A stretch of 55,394 bases of DNA from an uncultured Eubacteriales bacterium. Lineage in GTDB: Bacteria > Bacillota > Clostridia > Oscillospirales > Acutalibacteraceae. The notes under the pieces were generated by a model. The model saw only the letters and a list, made by a program, of their open reading frames with translations. It did not search any database and was not told the DNA's origin. The stretch covers positions 1 through 55,394 of the forward strand of contig CAJTNL010000013.1 of the NCBI GenBank assembly GCA_910577755.1, read 5' to 3'. Every line of letters begins with the position of its first letter. The stretch's first letter is position 1. The position numbers were made by a program, and so were the translations under genes. Below are positions 8,312 through 15,004 of the stretch, piece by piece.

Positions 8312-8854
8312 ATGGGTAGACCAATAACAAAAACAGATTTACTGACAACCGCAGCCGCTAATTATAAAAAGTTAAACACACTTGTTTCTGGATTAACAGA
8401 AAAAGAATTATCAATTTTCTTTGATTTTTCGCATGATGAAAAAAAGAAAGAGGCTCATTGGAAAAGAGATAAAAATCTTCGTGATATTTTTATCCATCTC
8501 TATGAATGGCATCAGCTTTTGTTAAACTGGGTATATTCCAACCAGAATGGTAATTATAAACCGTTTCTTCCAGAACCTTATAATTGGAAAACCTATGGGG
8601 ATATGAATGTAGAATTTTTGGACAAACATCAGTCCACACTATTAGAGGACGCAAAGAGTATGTTTCAGAAATCTCATGACGAAGTAATAAAACTGGCGGA
8701 AACTTTTTCAAATGAAGAATTGTTTTCTAAAGGCGTTTATAAATGGATAGGCGGAAGTACCTTGGGTTCTTATTTTGTCAGCGTTACAGCAAGTCATTAT
8801 GACTGGGCAATGAAAAAACTGAAAGCACATAGGAAAAATTGTGCCAAAATGTAG
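8312..8854 (+). CDS. ClbS/DfsB-family four-helix protein
   Basis: The 180-residue protein starts MGRPITKTDLLTTAAANYKK, the usual opening of ClbS/DfsB (DUF1706) proteins. It continues with DKNLRDIFIHLYEWHQLLL and YKWIGGSTLGSYFVSVTASHYDW, so it covers the whole family length. ClbS itself is a cyclopropane hydrolase that protects cells from colibactin; most relatives are uncharacterised. I chose ATG 8312 because GAAAGGGAAA precedes it and homologues start there. Bases 8042-8250 before it hold no gene, only a small hairpin (TTGCTCT/AGAGCAA). It is one of the few intact genes of the island. Confidence 0.8.
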   Translation: MGRPITKTDLLTTAAANYKKLNTLVSGLTEKELSIFFDFSHDEKKKEAHWKRDKNLRDIFIHLYEWHQLLLNWVYSNQNGNYKPFLPEPYNWKTYGDMNVEFLDKHQSTLLEDAKSMFQKSHDEVIKLAETFSNEELFSKGVYKWIGGSTLGSYFVSVTASHYDWAMKKLKAHRKNCAKM

Positions 8855-8866
8855 GGAGGACATACC

Positions 8867-8986
8867 ATACACTTCGTGAAAGCACAAGGGATATTATTTG
8901 CTAAAAATGGAATGAATTTATACCGTGGCTGTTCTCACGGGTGCATTTATTGTGCTTTCAGAAGTAAATGCTATCACATGGAACAC
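8867..8986 (+). pseudogene. 5' fragment of an SplB-like radical SAM protein
   Basis: A GGGAGGA ribosome site is followed by ATACACTTCGTG where relatives have ATG-CAC-TTC-GTG, so the start codon appears mutated to ATA. The fragment reads KAQGILFAKNGMNLYRGC, then SHGCIYCAFRSKCYHMEH, which includes the CxxxCxxC cluster of the family. At about 8987 the sequence switches in frame to an unrelated recombinase tail, so about 200 residues of the radical SAM protein are missing. Confidence 0.8.
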
Positions 8987-9139
8987 GCTATCCATGAGCA
9001 TGAGAAAAAGGAGGGGAAACGGACACAGAAAATCGACATTTACTATTCCTATGTCGGGATTGCGGACATTCCAACAGATGAAGAAATGCGGAAAACGGAA
9101 CAGGAATATATACAGCGTACTGCACGTCAAACCGCCTAA
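8987..9139 (+). pseudogene. C-terminal tail of a TndX/TnpX-type large serine recombinase
   Basis: About 50 codons (IHEHEKKEGKRTQKIDIYY, then SYVGIADIPTDEEM and a TARQTA end) match the DUF4368 C-terminus of recombinases from Tn4451/Tn5397-like elements. The catalytic and DNA-binding parts are absent. In such elements the recombinase usually lies at one end, which fits its place just before the right-hand 95-bp repeat. The deletion that removed the rest fused this tail in frame to a radical SAM fragment. Confidence 0.7.
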
Positions 9140-9149
9140 ATATAGGCGT

Positions 9150-9175
9150 GGTAGGAGAAAGTCTACACTCCTACC
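9150..9175 (+). terminator. Hairpin after the recombinase tail
   Basis: GGTAGGAG (9150-9157) pairs with CTCCTACC (9168-9175) across a 10-base loop. No T run follows directly, although T7 occurs 14 bases later. It may be a weak terminator of the old element. Confidence 0.4.
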
Positions 9176-9197
9176 GATACACATCTATTTTTTTCCT

Positions 9198-9292
9198 TTG
9201 TTATCATTTTTGAACCATTGTAAGAGGTGCTTATATTTTTTTAATATTTTGGTAGTTTTGACATTGGTTGTATTTTATAGTTGTTAAACCAT
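9198..9292 (+). repeat. 95-bp direct repeat, right copy
   Basis: Second copy of the segment at 3733-3827, in the same orientation and with no gaps. It begins about 58 bases after the recombinase tail and ends 78 bases before the DUF421 gene, marking the right edge of the decayed island. Confidence 0.8.
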
Positions 9293-9370
9293 TATCTACA
9301 AAGTATATTTATAATTAATTCCATAGTTGTACATACTATTCATAATAATGTATAAAGAAGGTAAGCAATT

Positions 9371-10108
9371 ATGAATGATTTTAATATTGAGATTACATGG
9401 GCTGGTATTGGATATATTTTTCTTACTTCAATATCCTCGCTTATTGTATTATTTATTTTAACACGTATTATGGGAAAACGCCAAATGTCCCAACTAACTA
9501 TGTTCGACTATATAAACGGGATTACCATTGGTTCTATTGCGGCAGAAATGGCTACATCGTTAGATGGAGATGTATGGCAACCATTGTTTGCCATGATTAT
9601 TTACGCATTATTTGCAATTCTTATGTCTTATGCCAGCATAAAATCTATTAATATCCGCCGATTTTTAGTAGGAAAACCATTTCTTTTATACGAAAATGGA
9701 AAACTTTTTAATAAAAATTTAAAAAAAGCAAAATTGGATGTCAATGAATTTTTGACAGAATGCAGAACAAATGGATATTTTTATTTATCAGACATTCAGT
9801 CAGCAATATTTGAAACCAATGGTAAAATCAGTTTTATACCTGTTTCAGATAAACGCCCAGTAACACCAAAAGACTTAAATCTACAAGTTGCAAAAGAGGC
9901 TCCTGTCGCAAATGTTATTATGGACGGTAATGTTATGGAAAGCAATTTAAAACACACTGGCAATGACATAACATGGTTAAAAAAAGAATTACATGCACAA
10001 GGTATTTCTCATATAAAAGATGTTTTTTTAGCAACTTGTGATTGTAATAATCAACTAGAGGTATATATAAAACTAAGCAAAGAGGATAAAAAAGATATTT
10101 TTCAGTAA
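9371..10108 (+). CDS. DUF421/YetF-family membrane protein
   Basis: The 245-residue protein has three N-terminal hydrophobic segments with the family signature LTRIMGKRQMSQLTMFDYINGITIG split around residue 35, followed by a soluble DUF421 domain (GKPFLLYENGKL, DVNEFLTECRTNGYF). YetF-like proteins are widespread in spore-formers, and members have been linked to spore membranes. Molecular function is not settled. A GAAGGTAAGC ribosome site precedes the ATG. It stands alone just outside the accessory island and looks intact. Confidence 0.85.
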   Translation: MNDFNIEITWAGIGYIFLTSISSLIVLFILTRIMGKRQMSQLTMFDYINGITIGSIAAEMATSLDGDVWQPLFAMIIYALFAILMSYASIKSINIRRFLVGKPFLLYENGKLFNKNLKKAKLDVNEFLTECRTNGYFYLSDIQSAIFETNGKISFIPVSDKRPVTPKDLNLQVAKEAPVANVIMDGNVMESNLKHTGNDITWLKKELHAQGISHIKDVFLATCDCNNQLEVYIKLSKEDKKDIFQ

Positions 10109-10235
10109 AAACTATATTTTCGTTGTACGTTTTACATTCTTTGTAGAATAAAACAGTTTTGATATACAAATATGCAAATTTATTATGCCCTTAGACAACA
10201 TCATTCAAAAACCTACCTAATTAAACAATATTTCA

Positions 10236-10264
10236 TTGACATTTCAATCATGATATGATGTAAT
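10236..10264 (+). promoter_or_regulatory. Promoter of the Fur-family gene
   Basis: TTGACA (10236-10241) and TGTAAT (10259-10264) are separated by 17 bases. The region between the -35 and the gene contains short TGATAT/ATATCA-type symmetries that could be a metal-regulator site, but I cannot define a box. Confidence 0.5.
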
Positions 10265-10316
10265 AGGAATATCATTGTAAACGGCGAAAACAGTATCTAA
10301 TTAGGTGGTATCATTT

Positions 10317-10811
10317 ATGCACAAGGATTTTAATGAAGATGATTTAAATCTTAAACAAGAAACAACAGAACATTTGTTATATTCTATGATCGAAATACTC
10401 CATGAAGCCGGTTTTCGTGTAACTTCTCAGCGTAAAGTTATATTAGAAGCCATTGCTCAACAAGTTGGCTGGCATGTTCATCCAAAAGATGTGTTTACTT
10501 ATGTACAGCAAAAAGATGAAACTATTGGTCTTGCAACTGTATATCGTACATTGAAAGTATTAGAAGATATGGACTTACTGAATAAAATCTATTTGATGGG
10601 TCAACAGAATGTACATCCTAATGATCAAAATCATGGTATACATTATCATTTAATTTGTCTCAAATGTGGCGCTATTCGTGATACAAATGATGATATGTTA
10701 GAAAGAGTTAGTGACTATGCAAAAAGTCATTATGGCTTTTCTGCTACACAAACTAAATTGACATTGTATGGTTTGTGTGAAGATTGCGAACGTTTTATGA
10801 AGAAAAAGTAG
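10317..10811 (+). CDS. Fur-family transcriptional regulator
   Basis: This 164-residue regulator has the Fur winged-helix (GFRVTSQRKVILEAIAQQ, TIGLATVYRTLKVLEDMDLL). The C-terminal dimerisation domain has the metal site HYHLICLKCGAI and a second CEDC pair, giving the two CxxC motifs of a structural zinc site. I chose ATG 10317 because AGGTGG at 10303-10308 is a ribosome site. It could sense iron, zinc or peroxide: the loop reads HYHLICLKC where PerR-type proteins have HSHFMCNQC, so I do not call it PerR. A more PerR-like paralogue lies at 42684-43079. Confidence 0.85.
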   Translation: MHKDFNEDDLNLKQETTEHLLYSMIEILHEAGFRVTSQRKVILEAIAQQVGWHVHPKDVFTYVQQKDETIGLATVYRTLKVLEDMDLLNKIYLMGQQNVHPNDQNHGIHYHLICLKCGAIRDTNDDMLERVSDYAKSHYGFSATQTKLTLYGLCEDCERFMKKK

Positions 10812-10947
10812 ATTATTTTTATTATCATTGTAATCTAATGCCTTATGGTTCATATAAAATGTATTCGTGTATGGAATCCTATGATTATAATAGAATAAAT
10901 CTTCTCTGTGATATCTATAAGAGTATATACATATATTCTTATTGGTG

Positions 10948-11130
10948 ATGCAATTGAAAATATTAAAACTATGGATCAAAAAGCCTATATTTATTCCATA
11001 CGTTCTTTTTGTTTGTGTAATAGCTAGCATTATTTGTTCACTCTTTATAACGGTACCTATTGCAAAAACAGTTTCAGCTACCGTAGAATCTGATCAGCGC
11101 ATTATTATATTAGACGCTGGACATGGTGGA
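10948..11130 (+). CDS. cwlD: CwlD-type N-acetylmuramoyl-L-alanine amidase, 5' part of an interrupted gene
   Basis: These 61 codons encode a short basic N-terminus, one membrane anchor (IPYVLFVCVIASIICSLF) and the start of an Amidase_3 domain, RIIILDAGHGG. His in DAGHGG is the first zinc ligand. The amidase sequence stops exactly there; six non-homologous codons and a TAG follow. The missing remainder resumes in frame at 26639. In B. subtilis and C. difficile CwlD acts in the mother cell and, with a deacetylase, makes the muramic-delta-lactam needed for cortex hydrolysis at germination. The start is uncertain (TTG 10942, GTG 10945, ATG 10948 or TTG 10954) because no strong ribosome site is visible. 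This fragment alone lacks most of the catalytic site. Confidence 0.85.
11119..11130 (+). other. Left attachment-site candidate in cwlD
   Basis: GGACATGGTGGA shares the core ACATGG-N-GGA with sites at 13260-13271 and 26636-26647. Upstream of it the sequence is cwlD; downstream it is not. This is the left junction of the insertion. Confidence 0.75.
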
Positions 11131-11346
11131 TTGATGAATACCATAGATTAGTCGAAAGATAAACCAAAGTTAGACATATAAAAACTTTTTTGAAATCTGC
11201 ATTTTGTTTGCAGTTTATTATTTCTCTAATTCTTTGCTAGTATAGTTTCTTTTACAGCTTTTAAAAGAGTTATTGGGATACAATATAAAAAATCATCCAA
11301 TTAATATGAAATTACCCAAATAATAAAATTTGAATTTCAAACCAAG

Positions 11347-11372
11347 AGTCTGCATATTTGCGGGCTTTTTTT
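11347..11372 (+). terminator. Terminator in the left end of the cwlD insertion
   Basis: AGTCTGC (11347-11353) pairs with GCGGGCT (11360-11366), with two G-U pairs, and is followed by seven T. It would stop transcripts entering from the cwlD promoter before they reach the recombinase. The rest of 11131-11459 is AT-rich and shows no gene. Confidence 0.55.
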
Positions 11373-11459
11373 ATATCAGCTCTCATTTTTGGTAATAGTT
11401 TCTGCATATATTTGGTACAGGCGGCTAATGTCCTAAATAAATAGGAAGGAGGAGTACAT

Positions 11460-11621
11460 TTGTCAGCACATAAGCAGGAAAATCAATATATTTTAAGACA
11501 TATTTATGAAAGCCAAAGTACTGAGGAAATAAACAAAAAAATTAATGATATTATACGTCAATTATGTACGGCAGACCTTGAACGACAAGTAAATTTAGAA
11601 CGTAATAAGAGCATTGTTTAA
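11460..11621 (+). CDS. Small protein upstream of recombinase 1, directionality-factor candidate
   Basis: The ORF starts with TTG at 11460, six bases after an excellent AAGGAGGAG ribosome site. It encodes 53 residues (MSAHKQENQYILRHIYESQS ... NLERNKSIV), charged and probably helical. It ends five bases before the first ATG of the recombinase and overlaps its possible TTG start at 11614, so the two are one operon. Short proteins beside serine recombinases often set the direction of recombination; in the C. difficile skin element a small protein is needed for excision. That role here is inference from position only. Confidence 0.6.
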   Translation: MSAHKQENQYILRHIYESQSTEEINKKINDIIRQLCTADLERQVNLERNKSIV

Positions 11622-11658
11622 TAATATGATGTTTCAAAAGATAGGGGTAAGGCGTCAC

Positions 11659-13245
11659 ATGATTGAGGAAATTGCAGATATTTATGTTAGATTGTCTGAC
11701 GAAGACAGAAATAAAAAAAATAAAGCAGACGAAAGTGAAAGTATTCAGAATCAAAAAAATATGTTGATTCATTATTGTTTGGAAAGGGGATGGCAAATTA
11801 ACGGAATATATTGTGATGAAGATTACAGTGGCGCAGACGGTAATCGTCCCGGCTGGAATCAGCTATTAAAAGATTGCCATGAGGGCCGCATCAATATAGT
11901 AGTTTGTAAAACCCAGTCGCGTTTTTCACGTGATATGGAAATGATTGAAAAGTATATTCATGGAAAGTTTCCTGAGTGGGGGATACGTTTTATTGGTGTA
12001 GTAGATAATGTGGATACCAGTATAAAAGGAAATAAAAAGGCGCGTCAAATTAACGGTTTGATTAATGAATGGTATTTAGAAGATTTATCTGAAAATATAC
12101 GTTCAACCTTAAAAACAAAAAGACAAAATGGCCAGTTTGTTGGCTCTTTTGCTTGCTATGGATACTTAATAAATCCGGAAAATAAAAATCATTTAATTAT
12201 TGATCCTATTGCGGCGCCTGTTGTACAGCGCATTTTTAATATGTATTTAAATCATATGGGTTATATTTCAATCGCACGGACTTTAAATTTTGAAAAAGTT
12301 CCTCCTCCATGCGTTCGAAAAAAAGAGTTAGGATCTAATTATTATAATGCCAATTTTGAAAAGCGTACCCATGCATTTAGATGGTCATCTGCCGCAATCT
12401 ATACTATATTGCGGAGACGTGAATATACAGGGGCTCTTGTGCAGGGAAAAAAAGAAACTATTAGCTATAAAACAAATAAAAAAAGAAGCAAACCTCCGGA
12501 AGAATGGGATATTGTAGAAGGGACACATGAAGCTATTATTTCTAAAGAAGTTTTTGAAAAAGTGCAGGAAATTCGTTTAAGCAGAGGAAAAAGCCAAAAG
12601 ATTCCAAATGGACAGTGCTATTCGTTAGCAAAAAAAGTATATTGCTTAGAATGTGGCAATACAATGTGGAAAATGAGTTACAAACTGGCTAATGGACGTT
12701 ACCATTATTTGAAATGTCGTACCACAAAAACATCTTCAGAATCTTGTATGAATCATCGCACAATACGACTGGATCATTTGGAAAACGTTATTTTAGAACA
12801 TATTAACCATTTGATTAATCAATATTATAATGAAAAAGAAATTGGAGAAATTCAAATTCCAAAGAAAAATTTTTCATTAAATTTACCTATTGCTACAGAA
12901 ATAAAAAATCTCAAAAAAATGATACAAAGAAATAATAACCGTTTAACACAAATGTATACGGACAAACTGGACGGTGTCATTGATGTACAGCAATTTACTA
13001 TGTTTTATAAAAAATATCAAAACGAATCTGCAGAATATGAATATAGAATAAAAATGCTTCAAACCAAGTTGAACAAATTATCGGAAGATGATTTTGGAAT
13101 TGACTCAGTGTCGTCTGTATTAAAAAAATATAGACATATTGATAAATTGACTTTTGAAATTGCTGATAAATTTATTAAAAAAGTTTCAATTGGACCATTA
13201 GCAGATAGTTATCCTCGCGAAGTGCATATTGAATGGAAAATCTAG
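11659..13245 (+). CDS. Large serine site-specific recombinase 1
   Basis: The N-terminal resolvase domain has the catalytic serine in YVRLSDED, then CDEDYSGADGNRPGWNQLL and the SRFSRDMEMIEKYI helix. A recombinase domain follows (GYLINPENKN, SSAAIYTILRRREYTGALVQG). Next is a zinc ribbon (CLECGNTMWKM ... YLKCRT ... ESCMNH) and a coiled-coil C-terminus, about 528 residues in all. This is the architecture of SpoIVCA- and TndX-type integrases. I chose ATG 11659 because TAAGG lies 6 bases upstream and homologues begin with IADIYVRLS; starts at 11614, 11626 or 11629 are also possible. The gene stops 14 bases before an attachment-core copy at 13260. Confidence 0.9.
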   Translation: MIEEIADIYVRLSDEDRNKKNKADESESIQNQKNMLIHYCLERGWQINGIYCDEDYSGADGNRPGWNQLLKDCHEGRINIVVCKTQSRFSRDMEMIEKYIHGKFPEWGIRFIGVVDNVDTSIKGNKKARQINGLINEWYLEDLSENIRSTLKTKRQNGQFVGSFACYGYLINPENKNHLIIDPIAAPVVQRIFNMYLNHMGYISIARTLNFEKVPPPCVRKKELGSNYYNANFEKRTHAFRWSSAAIYTILRRREYTGALVQGKKETISYKTNKKRSKPPEEWDIVEGTHEAIISKEVFEKVQEIRLSRGKSQKIPNGQCYSLAKKVYCLECGNTMWKMSYKLANGRYHYLKCRTTKTSSESCMNHRTIRLDHLENVILEHINHLINQYYNEKEIGEIQIPKKNFSLNLPIATEIKNLKKMIQRNNNRLTQMYTDKLDGVIDVQQFTMFYKKYQNESAEYEYRIKMLQTKLNKLSEDDFGIDSVSSVLKKYRHIDKLTFEIADKFIKKVSIGPLADSYPREVHIEWKI

Positions 13246-13272
13246 TATTCATTAAACCAGCACATGGAGGAG
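13246..13272 (+). other. Middle attachment-site candidate
   Basis: GCACATGGAGGAG at 13260-13272 is identical over 13 bases to the right junction (26636-26648). The preceding TATTCATTAAACCA recurs, degenerate, at 13327. It is probably the right end of the 2.1-kb unit joined to the left end of the 13.4-kb unit. Confidence 0.65.
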
Positions 13273-13326
13273 TTCAATGGCGCAAAAGGAAGTTAGAATT
13301 ACAAAAGAGAAAGGTAGATTCTGCAA

Positions 13327-13355
13327 TATTCATTAAATCAAATCATATAGGGAAG
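13327..13355 (+). repeat. Degenerate repeat of the middle attachment region
   Basis: TATTCATTAAATCA followed by AATCATATAGGGAAG parallels TATTCATTAAACCA followed by GCACATGGAGGAG at 13246-13272, offset by 81 bases. It may be a worn-out older junction. No gene is visible between 13273 and 13783, a stretch of AT-rich sequence with two hairpins. Confidence 0.4.
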
Positions 13356-13506
13356 AAGATAGAATTTACAAATTTATAATATTTAGCAATATAAACATAT
13401 TTTATAGATAAGTAGAAGATTCTTAAGCAATAAAAATTTAAAAGTTTTTTAATTTCAGTTATAGAGATTTTCGGAAAATTTTATGTCTTAATATTTACAA
13501 TAAATA

Positions 13507-13547
13507 AAAAGCAAGTCTTGATCTGCATTACTGAAAGACTTGCTTTT
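13507..13547 (+). terminator. Intrinsic terminator
   Basis: AAAAGCAAGTCTT (13507-13519) pairs perfectly with AAGACTTGCTTTT (13535-13547) across a 15-base loop. It lies downstream of recombinase 1 and could stop its transcript. Confidence 0.65.
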
Positions 13548-13736
13548 AATTATTATATTTATTATTTTTTGACCAGTACTAACTAACACTTTACTAATAC
13601 TTACGAAGAGAGCTGTATATGTCATAAAAGCAATATAGCACCACAGTTCAATAACCTAAAAGCTAATTAGATAATGATTTTGTATGTTTATTCCTAATCT
13701 GATTATAAATCCATACATTAAGATAGTTTTCTATAA

Positions 13737-13771
13737 TGAAAAAGCTTGCACATTATGTGCAAGCTTTTTCA
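13737..13771 (-). terminator. Terminator of the thl-ACAD-fprA operon
   Basis: A 16-bp perfect stem (TGAAAAAGCTTGCACA / TGTGCAAGCTTTTTCA) with a 3-base loop lies 12 bases past the fprA stop. T runs occur in the arms on both strands, so it may work in both directions. Confidence 0.75.
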
Positions 13772-13783
13772 TTATTTTTAGAT

Positions 13784-14989
13784 TTAGTCTTTCATAGAAT
13801 CAACTAGGTTATTTACAAAATTATCTAACTCACCTAAATTATTTTCGCCCATGGAGCTAATCATATTAATCTCGCTATTTAATACGCTCATTTGCACCAT
13901 CTCTTCGTCAAGGAACTTTCTCATAAGAGAACCTGATTTTGGTGCCCATGAACCGTTTTCAACAATACCACAAATACGATTATTTAGGTTAAGAGCTTTA
14001 ATATGCATCAAGAAGTCATGCATTACTGGATAAATACCTAAATTATAGGTTACACTGGCAAATATAATATGACTAAATTTAAATGCATCACTTACTAAAT
14101 AGGATACATGAGTATTTGAAACGTCATAAACGGAAATGTTCTTAATACCTTTTTCTACTAGTTTGGCAGCAACTACTTGAGCAGCAGACTCTGTATTACC
14201 ATACATGGAAGCATAAACAATTAAAACACCTTTTTCTTCTGGTGTGTAGCTGCTCCATTTGTCATATTTATCTAAAATATATTCAAAGTCACCTCTCCAG
14301 ACTGGACCGTGTAGCGGACAAATCACCTTAATATCTAGTGTAGCAGCTTTTTTCAAAATATCCTGTACGTGAGGGCCGTATTTTCCAACAATGTTAGTAT
14401 AGTAACGGCGTGCATCATCAATCCAGTCGCGGTCAAAATTCACTTCATCTTGGAATAGTTTTCCATCAAGAGCGCCAAAGGAGCCGAACGCATCAGCAGA
14501 GAACAGTACACCGTTAGTTGTATCGAAACTAACCATGGCCTCTGGCCAGTGAACCATAGGAGCCTCTACAAAAGCAATTGTATGTTTACCAAAGCTTCTT
14601 GTATCGCCTCCTTGTACTTGCTCTGTTCTGCCATCAATATCAAATCCAAACTGATGCATGATCATAATGGATTTTTCTGTAGAGATAACCTGAGCGTTTG
14701 GATAGCGCAGAAGAACTTCTTCTAAGCTGGCACCATGGTCAGGCTCCATATGATTGATTACGATATAGTCTAAATCTCTTCCGTTAAGTACATGATCTAA
14801 ATTTTCTAAAAATTGACGGCATACAGCCCAGTCAACCGTATCGAAAAGTACTGTTTTTTCATCCAGTAATACATAAGAGTTATAGGAAACTCCACGTGGA
14901 ATTGGATGAATATTTTCAAAAAGGGCAAGACGGTGTTCGTTTGCTCCTACCCAGTATAGATCGTCTACAACTTTTCTAACGCAATGCAT
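13784..14989 (-). CDS. fprA: Flavodiiron protein (oxygen/NO reductase)
   Basis: The 401-residue protein has a metallo-beta-lactamase-like diiron domain with the motif HMEPDHGASLEE (HxExDH), a further ligand in EAPMVHWPEAM, and ADAFGSFGA. A flavodoxin domain follows (VLIVYASMYGNTESAA, SVTYNLGIYPVM, VENGSWAPKSG). Flavodiiron proteins reduce O2 to water or NO to N2O and receive electrons from rubredoxin. TAGGAGGTAG precedes the ATG. The upstream gene, 15 bases away, ends in a rubredoxin domain, so the donor is probably encoded next door. It is the last gene of a three-gene minus-strand operon inside the cwlD insertion. Confidence 0.95.
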   Translation of the reverse strand: MHCVRKVVDDLYWVGANEHRLALFENIHPIPRGVSYNSYVLLDEKTVLFDTVDWAVCRQFLENLDHVLNGRDLDYIVINHMEPDHGASLEEVLLRYPNAQVISTEKSIMIMHQFGFDIDGRTEQVQGGDTRSFGKHTIAFVEAPMVHWPEAMVSFDTTNGVLFSADAFGSFGALDGKLFQDEVNFDRDWIDDARRYYTNIVGKYGPHVQDILKKAATLDIKVICPLHGPVWRGDFEYILDKYDKWSSYTPEEKGVLIVYASMYGNTESAAQVVAAKLVEKGIKNISVYDVSNTHVSYLVSDAFKFSHIIFASVTYNLGIYPVMHDFLMHIKALNLNNRICGIVENGSWAPKSGSLMRKFLDEEMVQMSVLNSEINMISSMGENNLGELDNFVNNLVDSMKD

Positions 14990-15004
14990 ATCGTCTACCT
15001 CCTA

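Noticed and set aside
8925..9287. Open frame of 120 codons spanning the recombinase tail and the right repeat
   Set aside because: It reads the radical SAM/recombinase chimera in the wrong frame and enters the repeat by chance; only the shared hydrophobic tail is of interest.
10850..10945. Sporulation sigma-E promoter for cwlD
   Set aside because: Several ATAT-rich candidates exist, but the best -10-like element (CATATATT, 10930-10937) lies too close to the start codon to be convincing.
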